Shown: positions 1 through 8,836, counted from the stretch's first letter. The stretch is 64,000 nucleotides of DNA from Nocardia higoensis (GCF_015477835.1 NZ_JADLQN010000003.1:496001-560000), one strand, 5' to 3'. The notes: a model not told the origin generated them from the letters alone. A program made the numbers and translations.

Positions 1-98
1 TTGCCCGCCAGTCCGCCGGGGACCCGGTAGTCGACGATGGCGTCGACCTCGCAGCGGTCCGCGCCGCTGGGCCTGCGATCTTCACAGCGGTCATGGCG
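1..98 (-). pseudogene. Possible remnant resembling an SRPBCC/polyketide-cyclase fold protein, cut by the left edge
   Basis: Reading the minus strand from 98 to 1 gives an open frame with no ATG, GTG or TTG start after the in-frame TGA at 99-101. Its last visible residues are RCEVDAIVDYRVPGGLAG, which resemble the strand-turn segment in the C-terminal third of SRPBCC proteins. The expected N-terminal two thirds are absent, because the copD stop codon lies only 28 bases upstream. This may be a decayed fragment or chance coding-like sequence; the rest is outside the window. Confidence 0.2.
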
Positions 99-126
99 TC
101 ACTGTATCGGTGCGGATACCGGTGGA

Positions 127-1056
127 TCAGGCGGTGACGGCGAGCGCCGCGGCAAGACCGAACGCGACCGCCATCAGCGCCACGTCGAGCACCGCCCGGC
201 GCAGCGAGTCCGCCGCGCTCATCCGGTGCCCGCGCGCGCGGCGCACCCAGTACCGCCGCCACCACCAGCCCAGCACCAGCAGGCCGAGCAGCACCGTCGC
301 CTTGGCGGCCAGGATGCGCCCGTAACCGGTGTCGAACAGCTCGGCCGGGCCGCCGAGCCGGATCACCCCGTTCAACGCTCCGGTCGCCGCGACCACCCCG
401 GCCGACGGCAGGGCGATCGCCGAATAGCGCGGCAGCGCCGCCGCCCATTCACCGCGGCCGCGCACCACCAGTGCCAGCGCCACCAGCACGCCGAGCCAGG
501 TGGCCGCCGCGAGCGCGTGCACCGCCGCCAGCACCGAGCCCAGCGGCTGTTGGGACATGTGCCCGGTGATGGGCCGCAACGCCAACGCGACCGCCGCGAA
601 CACCAGCACCAGATCGGCGGACAGGTCGGCGTCGCGCCGGAAGGCCAACGCCGAGTACCCGGTGAGCGCGGCGATGCCGATCAGCACCGCGAGCCCGATC
701 CGGCCACCGCTGACCTCGCTCGAGTAGGTGGTGAACTGCTCGGCGCTCAGATCCGACACCGCCGTCCCGACCACCTCGGCGGCCGCGGACACCAGTACGG
801 CCACCTCGGCGGCCCACCAGATCCCGCCGAGCACCGCGAGCAGCAGCCACGGCGTGCGCAACCGGTCGTGCAGCCGGGGCAGCGCGGCCAGGCCGAGCAC
901 CGTCGCGCCCACACAGTCGGCCAGTACCCGCACTGTGCCCGCGACGAGCGCGACGTCGGGCCGGGCGAGCGACCAGGCCAGGCCGACCCCGAGCAGGCCG
1001 GCGGGCACGACCGCCAGCACGGCGGTCGCATCCCGGCCGGTGGTCGGCGTGCTCAC
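127..1056 (-). CDS. CopD-domain copper resistance membrane protein
   Basis: This 309-residue polytopic membrane protein has about eight hydrophobic segments. The C-terminal half, roughly residues 180-300, has the CopD layout with a conserved His-rich helix (AAVHALAAATWLG) preceded by ITGHMSQ. CopD proteins work with CopC in copper handling at the membrane; the direction of transport varies between family members. It follows copC on the same strand with a 67-base gap, and in turn copC follows a DUF6474 gene by 5 bases, so the three are probably one operon. The start is the most upstream ATG. The family call is firm; the copper role is inferred from the copC neighbour. Confidence 0.85.
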   Translation of the reverse strand: MSTPTTGRDATAVLAVVPAGLLGVGLAWSLARPDVALVAGTVRVLADCVGATVLGLAALPRLHDRLRTPWLLLAVLGGIWWAAEVAVLVSAAAEVVGTAVSDLSAEQFTTYSSEVSGGRIGLAVLIGIAALTGYSALAFRRDADLSADLVLVFAAVALALRPITGHMSQQPLGSVLAAVHALAAATWLGVLVALALVVRGRGEWAAALPRYSAIALPSAGVVAATGALNGVIRLGGPAELFDTGYGRILAAKATVLLGLLVLGWWWRRYWVRRARGHRMSAADSLRRAVLDVALMAVAFGLAAALAVTA

Positions 1057-1123
1057 CGCAGCGGCGCGCGCACGCTCGCGGCGCGCCTCGCGTGCCGACC
1101 CCGCCTCGTGCCAGGACGCGGTA

Positions 1124-1663
1124 TCACGCGCGGTTGTCTCGGCCCCGGAAGCCGAAGAGCACCACGGCGAGTCCCACGCCGAGCAACACCACGACGCCGA
1201 CGATCAGCAGCCACAACGGGAACCCGGAGTCCTCCTCGGCGGCGTCGGCGCTCTTGCCGTCGGCGCGCTCCCCCGGGACGCCTTGGCCCGGAGTGGTCAG
1301 GGTGAAGGTGCGCGTCCCGCTCACCACATGCCCGTCGGCGGAGGTGACCCGGAAGGCGATCGTGTACTCACCGGCCGGACCGAGTTCACCCGCGGCGACG
1401 CTGACGGACTTGCCCTCGATCGTCGGCTCACCCTTGGACCAGAGATTGCCGTCCGGTCCCACCAGCGTCAGCGAGGGGAAGCCGGGCTGCAGTTCCTCGT
1501 TGAACATCACGACCACCCGCTCCGGTCCGGCATCGATCCGCGCGCCGTCTTCGGGCACGCTGCCGACCGCTCCGGAATGCGCGGTCGCGACCCCGCTCGC
1601 CGTCAATGCCATGCCCAGGGCGAGCAGCGCGGTGATCAGGGCGCGCGTGAGGTGTTTCGGCAT
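1124..1663 (-). CDS. CopC-domain periplasmic/cell-surface copper-binding protein
   Basis: This is a 179-residue secreted protein. Residues 1-28 form a signal peptide ending VATA, so the mature protein would begin with His29 (HSGAV). That N-terminal His is the ligand expected of a CopC copper site, and a second His lies in SADGHVVSG near residue 110. After the beta-sandwich domain comes an acidic linker and a C-terminal membrane helix (about 150-170) ending in FRGRDNRA, so the domain is tethered outside the cell. It starts 5 bases after the DUF6474 stop and is followed by copD, the usual partner. Copper binding is inferred from family knowledge and the visible His residues. Confidence 0.9.
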   Translation of the reverse strand: MPKHLTRALITALLALGMALTASGVATAHSGAVGSVPEDGARIDAGPERVVVMFNEELQPGFPSLTLVGPDGNLWSKGEPTIEGKSVSVAAGELGPAGEYTIAFRVTSADGHVVSGTRTFTLTTPGQGVPGERADGKSADAAEEDSGFPLWLLIVGVVVLLGVGLAVVLFGFRGRDNRA

Positions 1664-1668
1664 GGTGA

Positions 1669-2292
1669 TCAGCGCACCCCGAGGCGCGCGAGCACCTCGG
1701 CCTCGATACCGGACAGCTCGTGGGAGATCGAGGCGTGCACCCCGCGCCTGCGCGCCGGGGGCATCTGCTCGGCCGTGCGGACAGCGGTGCCGAGGCCGGC
1801 CAGCCGGTCCTTGGCGGCGGCGACGAAATCGCCGCCGGGGTCCTGCACTCGATCCAGCGCTGCCTCGGTGTTGGCGATCCTGGCCTGCAGCTTCGCGCCG
1901 TGCCCGGTGTATTCGCCGAGCTGCTCGATGCCGATGCCCAGCTGCTGCGCTCGGCGGGTGTCGAGCTGACCACGCACGAAGGTGGCGCCCCGGTAGGCCA
2001 GCGGCGCGAGCACCGGGATCAGCACCCTGGCCACACCGATGTACTTCTTGACCTGGCCGGCGCTGAACGGGTCGCGTTCGGCCTTGGCGGCGATCTTCAG
2101 CGCGGCCTTCTCCTCGGCCTCGAGGGTGGCGACCTGCTGCTTGGCGACCTTGCGCTGCAGGCGCTGCTCGGCACGGCGGGACTTGCGATCGTTCTTGGCG
2201 GCCAGCTTGGCTTCCAACCCGGCCTTGTGCTTGAGGGCCTTGGCCTCGGCCCTGCGGCTCGGGCGCCGTGTGCGTTTCGTGAACAACCCCAT
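1669..2292 (-). CDS. DUF6474 family protein
   Basis: This protein has 207 residues. The first 90 are extremely basic and coiled-coil-like, rich in Lys, Arg, Ala and Glu (starting MGLFTKRTRRPSRRAEAK). A short hydrophobic stretch follows (VARVLIPVLAPLAYRG), then a helical C-terminus ending SGIEAEVLARLGVR. No catalytic motif is visible. The start at 2292 is preferred over an ATG 33 bases upstream because GGAGGG lies ten bases before it and homologues begin MGLFTKRTRR. The 5-base gap to copC suggests cotranscription. Function is unknown; the M. tuberculosis counterpart is probably Rv3850 (from memory). Confidence 0.75.
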   Translation of the reverse strand: MGLFTKRTRRPSRRAEAKALKHKAGLEAKLAAKNDRKSRRAEQRLQRKVAKQQVATLEAEEKAALKIAAKAERDPFSAGQVKKYIGVARVLIPVLAPLAYRGATFVRGQLDTRRAQQLGIGIEQLGEYTGHGAKLQARIANTEAALDRVQDPGGDFVAAAKDRLAGLGTAVRTAEQMPPARRRGVHASISHELSGIEAEVLARLGVR

Positions 2293-2537
2293 CGGAAAAG
2301 GCCCTCCGTCATGCCGTTCTGCCATCGAGCGCGTCGCCGTAGTGCGTCGTCCGCCCCTGTACCACGCGGTTCGCGCCCACCTTATCCGGTCGGCGCGCGG
2401 TGCTGCGATAGTGCCGGGCAGGCGCGTGTTCGCCGGGTGCCGGGATCACGCGGTGCGGATACGCGGTGCGGATCGCGCGGTGCCCGGGGATTCATGCGGT
2501 GCGCGGGGGTGTCGGGGGTCTGGACCATACTGCTTAG

Positions 2538-4304
2538 GTGAATTCGGGCAGCGGCGACCGCCACGGTCGCGAGGACGAGGGCTCGGCCGCGGTGCGGCCG
2601 GCCGGGATCGACGTGCCCGAAACGCCCACCGGTTTCACCGAGGCGGTCACCGGCTATCTCGATGCGCGCGCCCTGATCGGCTGCCGTCACCGGCTGCGCA
2701 TGGACGCCGCGCACGGCGGTGAACTCACCGGTGTGATCGAGGATTCCGGGGTGCGCCAGCGCCGGGAGGCCGCCGCCGCGCACCGCGCCTCGGTACGCGA
2801 CACCCTCGTGGCGGCGGCCCCGTCGCAGTGGGTGATCGTGGATCCGGCGCTGCGGGCGGGCGAGCGCGCCGAGGCGACCGTGGGCGCGTTGACGGCCGGA
2901 GCGCAATGGATCTGGGGCGGGCTGCTGCCGCAGGAACCCGACACGGGCAGGCGCGGCGGCTCGGAGATCCTGATGCGCGACACCGAGCGCGGCGGGTACA
3001 TCCCGATCATCGTGGTCAACCACAAGGTCACCGATCCGCGCAGGCCGGGTCCGGCCGACTTCCACCCCCTGACCTCGGACCCGGTGCGCTGGGATCCGCA
3101 GCCGGACAAGTCCCGCAAGTTGCGCCAGCAGCCGCGCGACCAGCAGCGCCTGGCCCATCTCTACCGGATGTTGCAGCGCCACGGCCTGGCCAGCCCGAGC
3201 CTGCTCGGCGGTGTGATCGGCCTGCAGTCCGACCGAATCCTGGTGCACGACATCGCCGTGATGCTCGACGACTACGACCGCCGCTACGCCGATCGCATCG
3301 CCGTGGTGCGCGGCCAATCGCCCACCGCACCCGCCAAGGTGCCCGAGTGCAGGCAATGTCCGTGGTGGACACGGGGAATCGAGGGGCCCAGCTGCGAGCA
3401 ATGGCTGACCGAGCGCCGCGATGTCAGCCTGGTCGCGCCCGGGTCGCGAGCGGAGGTGCTGCGCGGGCACGGGGTCGCCACCATCGAGGAACTCGCCGCG
3501 TGGACGGGGGAGGATCCGCAGGACTGGCAGCACGGCCCCTTCGACGAGGCCGTGGTCACCGCCCGCGCCTGGTTGGCGGGCGCTCCGCTGGTGCGTCGCT
3601 TCGACCGGGTGCAGGTGCGCCGCGCCGACGTCGAGGTCGACGTCGATCTGGAGAGCTACCAGGAATACGGCGCCTACCTGTGGGGCACGCTGCTCGACGG
3701 GCGGTACCGTCCGTTCGTGACCTGGGATCCGCTGCCCACCAGGGACGAGGGTCGCTCCTTCGGCGAGTTCTGGACCTGGCTGATGACGGTGCGCGCCCAG
3801 GCGCACGCGGCGGGCAAGACCTTCGCGGCCTACTGCTATTCGCGTACCGCCGAGGACAAATGGCTGTACGAGTCGGCCCAGCGGTTCGCCGGTATGGCGG
3901 GGGTGCCGACCGTCGAACAGGTGCGCGCCTTCGTCGACGGGCCCGAGTGGGTGGACATGTTCCAGGCGGTCACCGAACAGTTCATCTGCCCCAACGGCAA
4001 GGGCCTCAAGAAGGTCGCCCCGGTGGCCGGGTTCTCCTGGCGTGACCCGGAGGCGAGCGGCGAGGCGTCGATGAGCTGGTATCGGCTCGCGGTCGGCTAC
4101 GACGGTGCACCCGACCTCGGCCAGCGCACCCGCCTGCTGGAATACAACGAGGACGATGTGCGCGCCACCATGACGCTGCGGGAGTGGATGGCGCCCCGTG
4201 TGGCCAACCCGCACAGCGCGGTGGCGCAGGTGCCCTCGCTGGCCGATTTCACGCACGTGCCCGCGGCGATTCCGCTCGGCGGCGGCGGTACCCTGTCGTC
4301 GTGA
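2538..4304 (+). CDS. TM0106-type RecB-like putative nuclease with C-terminal RNase H-like domain
   Basis: This 588-residue protein has two parts. The N-terminal half resembles the Cas4/RecB-like nuclease fold, with a Cys cluster CRQCPWW...SCEQW near residues 273-290 that could hold an iron-sulphur cluster. The C-terminal part (about 370-560) matches the YprB/RNase_H_2 exonuclease-like domain, with acidic positions in VDLESYQEYG and EYNEDDVRATM. Family members are predicted nucleases of unknown physiological role. The GTG start lies a few bases after a CATACT -10-like element. Its TGA overlaps the GTG of htpG by four bases, so the two are translationally coupled. No CRISPR genes or repeats are nearby. 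Confidence 0.8.
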   Translation: MNSGSGDRHGREDEGSAAVRPAGIDVPETPTGFTEAVTGYLDARALIGCRHRLRMDAAHGGELTGVIEDSGVRQRREAAAAHRASVRDTLVAAAPSQWVIVDPALRAGERAEATVGALTAGAQWIWGGLLPQEPDTGRRGGSEILMRDTERGGYIPIIVVNHKVTDPRRPGPADFHPLTSDPVRWDPQPDKSRKLRQQPRDQQRLAHLYRMLQRHGLASPSLLGGVIGLQSDRILVHDIAVMLDDYDRRYADRIAVVRGQSPTAPAKVPECRQCPWWTRGIEGPSCEQWLTERRDVSLVAPGSRAEVLRGHGVATIEELAAWTGEDPQDWQHGPFDEAVVTARAWLAGAPLVRRFDRVQVRRADVEVDVDLESYQEYGAYLWGTLLDGRYRPFVTWDPLPTRDEGRSFGEFWTWLMTVRAQAHAAGKTFAAYCYSRTAEDKWLYESAQRFAGMAGVPTVEQVRAFVDGPEWVDMFQAVTEQFICPNGKGLKKVAPVAGFSWRDPEASGEASMSWYRLAVGYDGAPDLGQRTRLLEYNEDDVRATMTLREWMAPRVANPHSAVAQVPSLADFTHVPAAIPLGGGGTLSS

Positions 4305-6259
4305 CAGAGCACGTCGAACAACTCGAGTTCCAGGCAGAAACCCATCAGCTGCTCGAGCTGATGATCCATTCCGTCTACTCCAACAAGGACACGTTCCTTC
4401 GCGAGCTGATCTCGAACGCGTCCGATGCACTGGACAAGCTGCGACTGGCGTCCTTCCAGGACAAGGATCTGCAGGTCGACACCTCCGACCTGCACATCGA
4501 GCTGGAAGTCGACAAGGATCAGCGCGTCCTCACCGTCCGGGACAACGGCATCGGCATGTCGCGCGCGGAGGTCGTCGACCTGATCGGCACGCTGGCCAAG
4601 TCCGGCACCGCGCAGGTACGCAAGCAACTCGCCGAGGCCAAGTCCGAGGCCGCCACCGAGGAGCTGATCGGCCAGTTCGGTATCGGGTTCTACTCCACCT
4701 TCATGGTCGCCGACAAGGTCGTGCTGACCACCCGCAAGGCGGGCGAGACCGGGGCCACCCGGTGGGAGTCGGCGGCGGGCAGCTCCACCTACACCATCGA
4801 AGATCTCGACGAGGCCCCGCAGGGCACCGCCGTGACGCTGTATCTCAAGCCGGCCGACGAGGAAGATCACCTCTTCGACTACACGCAGGAGTGGAAGCTC
4901 CGCGAGATCGTCAAGAAATACTCCGATTTCATCGCCTGGCCGGTCCGTATGAGCGTCGAGCGGACCGTCACCGAAGGCGAGGGCGAGGAGAAGCAGGAGA
5001 AGACCCTCGTCGAAGAGCAGACCCTCAACTCGCAGAAGGCGCTGTGGACGCGCCCGCGCTCGGAGGTCTCCGAGCAGGAGTACAAGGAGTTCTACCACCA
5101 CGTCAGCCACGCCTGGGACGAGCCGCTCGAGATCATTCCGCTCAAGGCCGAGGGCACGTTCGAATACCAGGCACTGCTGTTCCTGCCCTCGCAGGCGCCC
5201 TTCGACCTGTTCACTCGCGAGCACAAGCGCGGCGTGCAGCTCTACGTCAAGCGGGTGTTCATCATGGACAACTGCGAAGAACTCATGCCGGAGTACCTGC
5301 GCTTCGTCAAGGGCGTGGTCGACGCCCAGGACCTCTCGCTCAATGTCTCGCGCGAGATCCTGCAGCAGGACCGCCAGATCCAGATGATCCGCAAGCGCCT
5401 GGTCAAGAAGGTGCTGTCCACGGTCAAGGATCTGCAGGGCGCCGAGGACCAGAGCAAGTACCAGACCTTCTGGCGCGAGTTCGGCCGCGTCCTCAAGGAG
5501 GGCCTGCTCTCGGACTTCGACAACCGCGAGACCATCCTGCAGGTCAGCTCGTTCGCCTCGACGCATTCGGAGTCCGAGGCGACCACGCTCGCGCAGTATG
5601 TCGAGCGGATGCCCGAGGGCCAGGACGTCATCTACTACATGACCGGCGAGTCCAGGGATCAGATCGAGCGCTCGCCGCACATGGAGGCCTTCGAGGCCAA
5701 GGGCCGCGAGGTGCTGATCCTGACCGACCCGGTCGACGAGATGTGGGTCGGCTCGGTGCCGGAGTTCGACGGCAAGCGCTTCCAGTCCATCGCCAAGGGC
5801 GAGGTCGACCTGGAGTCCGAGGACGAGAAGAAGGCCTCCGAGGCGCTGCGCGAGCAGCAGGACAAGGAGTTCGCCGACCTGCTGACCTGGCTGGGCAACA
5901 CCCTGGAGGAGAACATCAAGGAGGTGCGCCTGACCAACCGGCTCACCACCTCGCCCGCCTGCCTGGTCGGCGATGTCTTCGACTTCACGCCCATGCTCGA
6001 GCGCATGTACCGCGCGTCCGGCCAGGAGCTGCCGGTGAGCAAGCGAATCCTGGAACTGAATCCGACCCACCCGCTGGTGACCGGCCTGCGCGACGCCTAC
6101 GACCAGCGCAAGCCCGATGCCGACGAGGGCAAGGTGCCCGAGCTCACAGAGACCGCCGAACTGCTGTACGGCACGGCGGTGCTGGCCGAGGGCGGCGAGC
6201 TGAAGGACCCCGCGCGCTTCGCGCAGATCCTCACCGAACGGCTGACACGCACGCTCTAG
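4301..6259 (+). CDS. htpG: HtpG, Hsp90-family ATP-dependent chaperone
   Basis: HtpG is a cytosolic dimeric chaperone using the GHKL ATPase fold. This 652-residue protein opens TEHVEQLEFQAE and shows the N-terminal ATP-site motifs FLRELISNASDALDK, RDNGIGM and GQFGIGFYS, then the middle domain (about 230-500, including LNVSREILQQ) and the C-terminal dimerisation region. Length matches the family. The GTG start at 4301 is chosen because homology begins there and it overlaps the upstream stop as GTGA. A hairpin follows the stop at 6278-6308. No HrcA-type CIRCE repeat is visible upstream, so control probably comes through the upstream gene's promoter. Confidence 0.97.
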   Translation: MTEHVEQLEFQAETHQLLELMIHSVYSNKDTFLRELISNASDALDKLRLASFQDKDLQVDTSDLHIELEVDKDQRVLTVRDNGIGMSRAEVVDLIGTLAKSGTAQVRKQLAEAKSEAATEELIGQFGIGFYSTFMVADKVVLTTRKAGETGATRWESAAGSSTYTIEDLDEAPQGTAVTLYLKPADEEDHLFDYTQEWKLREIVKKYSDFIAWPVRMSVERTVTEGEGEEKQEKTLVEEQTLNSQKALWTRPRSEVSEQEYKEFYHHVSHAWDEPLEIIPLKAEGTFEYQALLFLPSQAPFDLFTREHKRGVQLYVKRVFIMDNCEELMPEYLRFVKGVVDAQDLSLNVSREILQQDRQIQMIRKRLVKKVLSTVKDLQGAEDQSKYQTFWREFGRVLKEGLLSDFDNRETILQVSSFASTHSESEATTLAQYVERMPEGQDVIYYMTGESRDQIERSPHMEAFEAKGREVLILTDPVDEMWVGSVPEFDGKRFQSIAKGEVDLESEDEKKASEALREQQDKEFADLLTWLGNTLEENIKEVRLTNRLTTSPACLVGDVFDFTPMLERMYRASGQELPVSKRILELNPTHPLVTGLRDAYDQRKPDADEGKVPELTETAELLYGTAVLAEGGELKDPARFAQILTERLTRTL

Positions 6260-6277
6260 CCGCGGCGCGAAACCACC

Positions 6278-6308
6278 GGCCCCCTTCCGCTTTCGGCGGG
6301 AGGGGGCC
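6278..6308 (+). terminator. GC-rich hairpin after htpG
   Basis: GGCCCCCTTCCGC pairs across a TTTC loop with GGCGGGAGGGGGCC, with one mismatch. It begins 19 bases after the htpG stop. There is no T tract, as is common for actinobacterial terminators. Confidence 0.65.
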
Positions 6309-6356
6309 GCTTTCGTCTGCGCGTGCCCCTGCTCGCCGGGATTGCCGACAGTTGCG

Positions 6357-6375
6357 TAAGGGTAGCCGAACTTCG
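6357..6375 (+). promoter_or_regulatory. Weak DtxR/IdeR/MntR-like box
   Basis: TAAGGGTAGCCGAACTTCG matches the 19-base IdeR consensus TTAGGTTAGGCTAACCTAA at about 12 positions, with the core AGGGTAGCCGAACTT partly palindromic. It lies 131 bases before a predicted manganese/calcium transporter. This is a weak match, much poorer than the box at 21389. Confidence 0.25.
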
Positions 6376-6505
6376 TCTACTGGGCATCCAAACTTATTGC
6401 GCGCATTGGTTTTTCGAGATGAGGGCAGTGGCAGGGAAGGTTTGCTCGAGGTAATCTCGGAGGCCGGGCAGTCGACGAGCCCGAGCAGGGGAGTAATCAC
6501 CGACC

Positions 6506-7267
6506 ATGACCGCCACCATCGCACTGAGTATCGGCATCGTCTTTCTGGCCGAACTCGGGGACAAGTCCCAGCTGATGGCGCTGACCTTCGCGCTGCGCTA
6601 TCGGTGGTGGGTCGTGCTGGGCGCGATCGCCGCCGCCACCGCGGGCGTGCACGTCATCTCGGTCGCGATCGGCTACTTCCTCGGCGCGTCCCTGCCCACC
6701 ACCGCGATCGCCTTCGTCGCGGCGACAACCTTCCTGGCGGTCGGACTCTGGACGTTGCGCGAGCACCTGTCCGCGGACGAGGAGCAAGCGCCCGCCGCCC
6801 CCCGCAGCACCGCCGCGCCGTTCCTGGTCGTGCTCTCCGCCGTCCTGCTCGCCGAGTTGGGCGACCGGACAATGTTCGCCACCGCCGCACTCGCCACCGA
6901 CAACCACTGGTTCGGCGTCTGGCTCGGCTCGACCATCGGCATGGTGGCCGCCGACGGCCTGGCCATCGCGGTCGGCATCCTGGTGGGCAAGCATCTGCCC
7001 GAACGGCTCATCGGCGTGGTCTCGGGCGTGCTGTTCACGGTCATCGGCACCGTCACGCTGCTGTCCGCGCTGACAGTCGCGCCGCTGGTGGCGGCGGCCA
7101 TCGTGGCGGCGGTCGTCGCGCTCGTCGCCGGTGTCGCGGCCGGACCGCTGCTGCGCGGCCGCCGCACCCCGGCGTCCGTGGACCCAGCGCCTCCGGCGGA
7201 TGCGGAAGCGATGGATGTGCTCGCGCCTGCGGGTGCGGAGACCGACACCCTGCCCGCCGCCCGCTGA
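6506..7267 (+). CDS. TMEM165/GDT1 (UPF0016) family cation transporter
   Basis: This 253-residue membrane protein has two homologous halves of about three helices, each with the family signature: FLAELGDKSQL near residue 13 and LLAELGDRTMF near residue 110. These E-x-G-D-(K/R)-(S/T) motifs carry the metal-coordinating acidic residues. The family exchanges Mn2+ or Ca2+ for protons. The loop between halves (about 87-95) is Ala/Pro-rich, and the last 35 residues are hydrophilic and disordered. AGGGGAG precedes the ATG. It converges on a TetR gene only 4 bases away. Substrate is inferred; manganese export is plausible in bacteria. Confidence 0.88.
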   Translation: MTATIALSIGIVFLAELGDKSQLMALTFALRYRWWVVLGAIAAATAGVHVISVAIGYFLGASLPTTAIAFVAATTFLAVGLWTLREHLSADEEQAPAAPRSTAAPFLVVLSAVLLAELGDRTMFATAALATDNHWFGVWLGSTIGMVAADGLAIAVGILVGKHLPERLIGVVSGVLFTVIGTVTLLSALTVAPLVAAAIVAAVVALVAGVAAGPLLRGRRTPASVDPAPPADAEAMDVLAPAGAETDTLPAAR

Positions 7268-7271
7268 GCGC

Positions 7272-7931
7272 TCAATCCTGCGTCGGCGGCCCGCCGTAGA
7301 GCGCGCCGCCCCGGCGCACCATATCCAGCAGAGGTTCGCGCAATCGCCGCAAACCGTCGAGGTCGTCGGCGGCGATGCGGGCCGTCGCCATCGCCCCCAC
7401 CGCCGCGGCGAAGGCGATGCACGCGAAGCGCTGCGCGTCGGTCCGGGCGTCGAGCACCTCCGCGATCAGCGCCACGAAGGAGGCCTGCAACTGCGCCCTG
7501 GTGGCCAACGCCTTCGATCCGACCGCGTACACCTCGACCAGGTACAGCCGGGCATAGGCGGGATCCTCCACCAGACCCTCGAGATAGGCGGTCACCAGCC
7601 GGTCCATCCGCTCCAGATCGGGCCGGTCGACCGGTGCGTCCTCGTGTCTGTCCGCCGCCGCGGCGATCCGCGCGACGAGCCGCTCCACCGCGCGGGCGTA
7701 GGCGGCTTCGAAACAGTCCTCCTTCGAGCGGAACTGTTCGTAGAAGGTCTCCCGTGACACGCCCGCCCGCTTGAGCACCGCCGCCACCGAGGTATTGACA
7801 TATCCCTGCGCGGCCATGGCATCGGCCATCGCGTCCAGGATCCGGTCCCGTTGGGAGGCGATCACCTGCTCCCTGGGCAGCCCGTGGCGTCCCCGGGGGA
7901 GCTGGCGCGCGCTGCCTGCCTTTCGCTGCAT
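7272..7931 (-). CDS. TetR/AcrR family transcriptional regulator
   Basis: This is a 219-residue one-component regulator. A basic N-terminal tail is followed by the helix-turn-helix at about residues 25-70 (VNTSVAAVLKRAGVSRETFYEQFRS is typical, quoted here in part as AGVSRETFYEQF). The C-terminal helical domain would bind the ligand and dimerise. The ATG at 7931 is chosen over upstream in-frame starts because homology begins there and the longer frame runs through the divergent SDR gene. It is divergent from that SDR gene across 112 bases, so it likely controls it and itself. The ligand is unknown. Confidence 0.88.
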   Translation of the reverse strand: MQRKAGSARQLPRGRHGLPREQVIASQRDRILDAMADAMAAQGYVNTSVAAVLKRAGVSRETFYEQFRSKEDCFEAAYARAVERLVARIAAAADRHEDAPVDRPDLERMDRLVTAYLEGLVEDPAYARLYLVEVYAVGSKALATRAQLQASFVALIAEVLDARTDAQRFACIAFAAAVGAMATARIAADDLDGLRRLREPLLDMVRRGGALYGGPPTQD

Positions 7932-7982
7932 ACCTCGATTTTCCCCGCTGTGTTCGAGGGAGCCGTGGGTGGGGGCTCGAGT

Positions 7983-8000
7983 GGCACGGGTTAGGGTGCC
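7983..8000 (+). promoter_or_regulatory. Inverted repeat and -10 element in the TetR/SDR divergent promoter region
   Basis: GGCAC and GTGCC flank GGGTTAGG, and TAGGGT within it reads as a -10 element for the SDR gene. A second imperfect repeat, GAGCC...GGCTC, lies just upstream. Either could be the TetR operator. Confidence 0.3.
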
Positions 8001-8043
8001 ATTGACGAAGGGCCAACTGGCTGTCACGAACGAGAGGACCATC

Positions 8044-8811
8044 GTGGAGATTTCGGGTTCCGCCGCCATCATCACCGGCGGCGCAAGCGGCCTGGGCGCC
8101 GCTACCGCCAAGCGTTTCGCCGAGCTGGGCGCCACCGTTTTCGGCCTGGATGTGCCCGCGTCGATCGAGCGCGCCGGTGACAATGTGCCTGCAGGCGTCA
8201 CCCTCATCCCGGCCGATGTCACCAGCAACGACGAGGTGTCCGCCGCCGTCGCGCAGGTCGTCGAGTCCGGTGTGCCGCTGCGCGTCGTGGTCAACTGCGC
8301 CGGTGTCGGCTGGGCGGGTCGTATCCTGTCCAAGAACGGACCGCACGACCTCGAACTGTTCCGCACCGTGATCACGGTCAATCTGCTCGGCAGCTTCAAC
8401 GTCATGCGCCTGGCCGCCGACGCCATCGCCAAGACCGAGCCGGTCGACGAGTACGGCCAGCGCGGCGTCGTCATCAACACCGCCTCCGTCGCGGCCTTCG
8501 AGGGCCAGATCGGTCAGATCGCCTACTCGGCGTCCAAGGGCGGCGTGCACGGCATGACGGTTCCGGCCGCGCGCGACCTGGCGCAGTTCGGCATCCGCGT
8601 GAACACCATCGCCCCCGGCATCATCGACACCCCGATGCTGGCCGGCGTGACCGAGGAGTACCGCAAGGGCCTCGAGGCAGGCGTGCCGTTCCCCTCGCGC
8701 CTGGGCCGGCCCGACGAGTACGCGCAGCTGGCGCAGTACATCGTCGAACACGACTACCTCAACGGCGAGACCATCCGGATGGACGGCGCGCTGCGCATGG
8801 CGCCGCGCTGA
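8044..8811 (+). CDS. Short-chain dehydrogenase/reductase (HSD10-like 3-hydroxyacyl-CoA dehydrogenase type)
   Basis: This 255-residue SDR has the cofactor motif TGGASGLG at about residue 12, NCAGVGWAG near 87, catalytic Ser in NTASVAAFEG, and YSASKGG (Tyr and Lys four apart) near 160. The insert between the NAG and Ser motifs and the C-terminal NYLNGETIRMDGALRM-like end (here DYLNGETIRMDG) resemble the type II 3-hydroxyacyl-CoA dehydrogenase branch, which uses NAD. The GTG start follows GAGAGGA by a few bases. It is divergent from a TetR gene that probably regulates it, and a strong hairpin follows at 8837. Substrate is inferred. Confidence 0.85.
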   Translation: MEISGSAAIITGGASGLGAATAKRFAELGATVFGLDVPASIERAGDNVPAGVTLIPADVTSNDEVSAAVAQVVESGVPLRVVVNCAGVGWAGRILSKNGPHDLELFRTVITVNLLGSFNVMRLAADAIAKTEPVDEYGQRGVVINTASVAAFEGQIGQIAYSASKGGVHGMTVPAARDLAQFGIRVNTIAPGIIDTPMLAGVTEEYRKGLEAGVPFPSRLGRPDEYAQLAQYIVEHDYLNGETIRMDGALRMAPR

Positions 8812-8836
8812 TCGCCCGAACACCGCTCCGCACCCG

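Larger units (their letters stand above)
6260..6505 (+). other. Intergenic stretch between htpG and the GDT1-family gene
   Basis: It holds the htpG hairpin, a DtxR-family-like half palindrome at 6357-6375, an AT-richer patch around 6390-6420 and, just before the next start, AGGGGAG as ribosome binding site. A manganese yybP-ykoY riboswitch would fit the downstream gene, but I could not fold a convincing one. Confidence 0.5.

Noticed and set aside
2538..4304. CRISPR-associated Cas4 gene
   Set aside because: The protein has a Cas4-like nuclease half but also the RNase H-like C-terminus of the TM0106 family, and there are no cas genes or repeat arrays.
4097..6070. 657-codon minus-strand open frame opposite htpG
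   Set aside because: It is the antisense shadow of a clear htpG gene, Leu/Val/Asp-rich with no recognisable domain, a usual result of high GC content.
6260..6505. Manganese (yybP-ykoY) riboswitch before the GDT1-type gene
   Set aside because: GGGGAGTA occurs only as the ribosome binding site next to the start codon; the rest of the conserved core could not be found.
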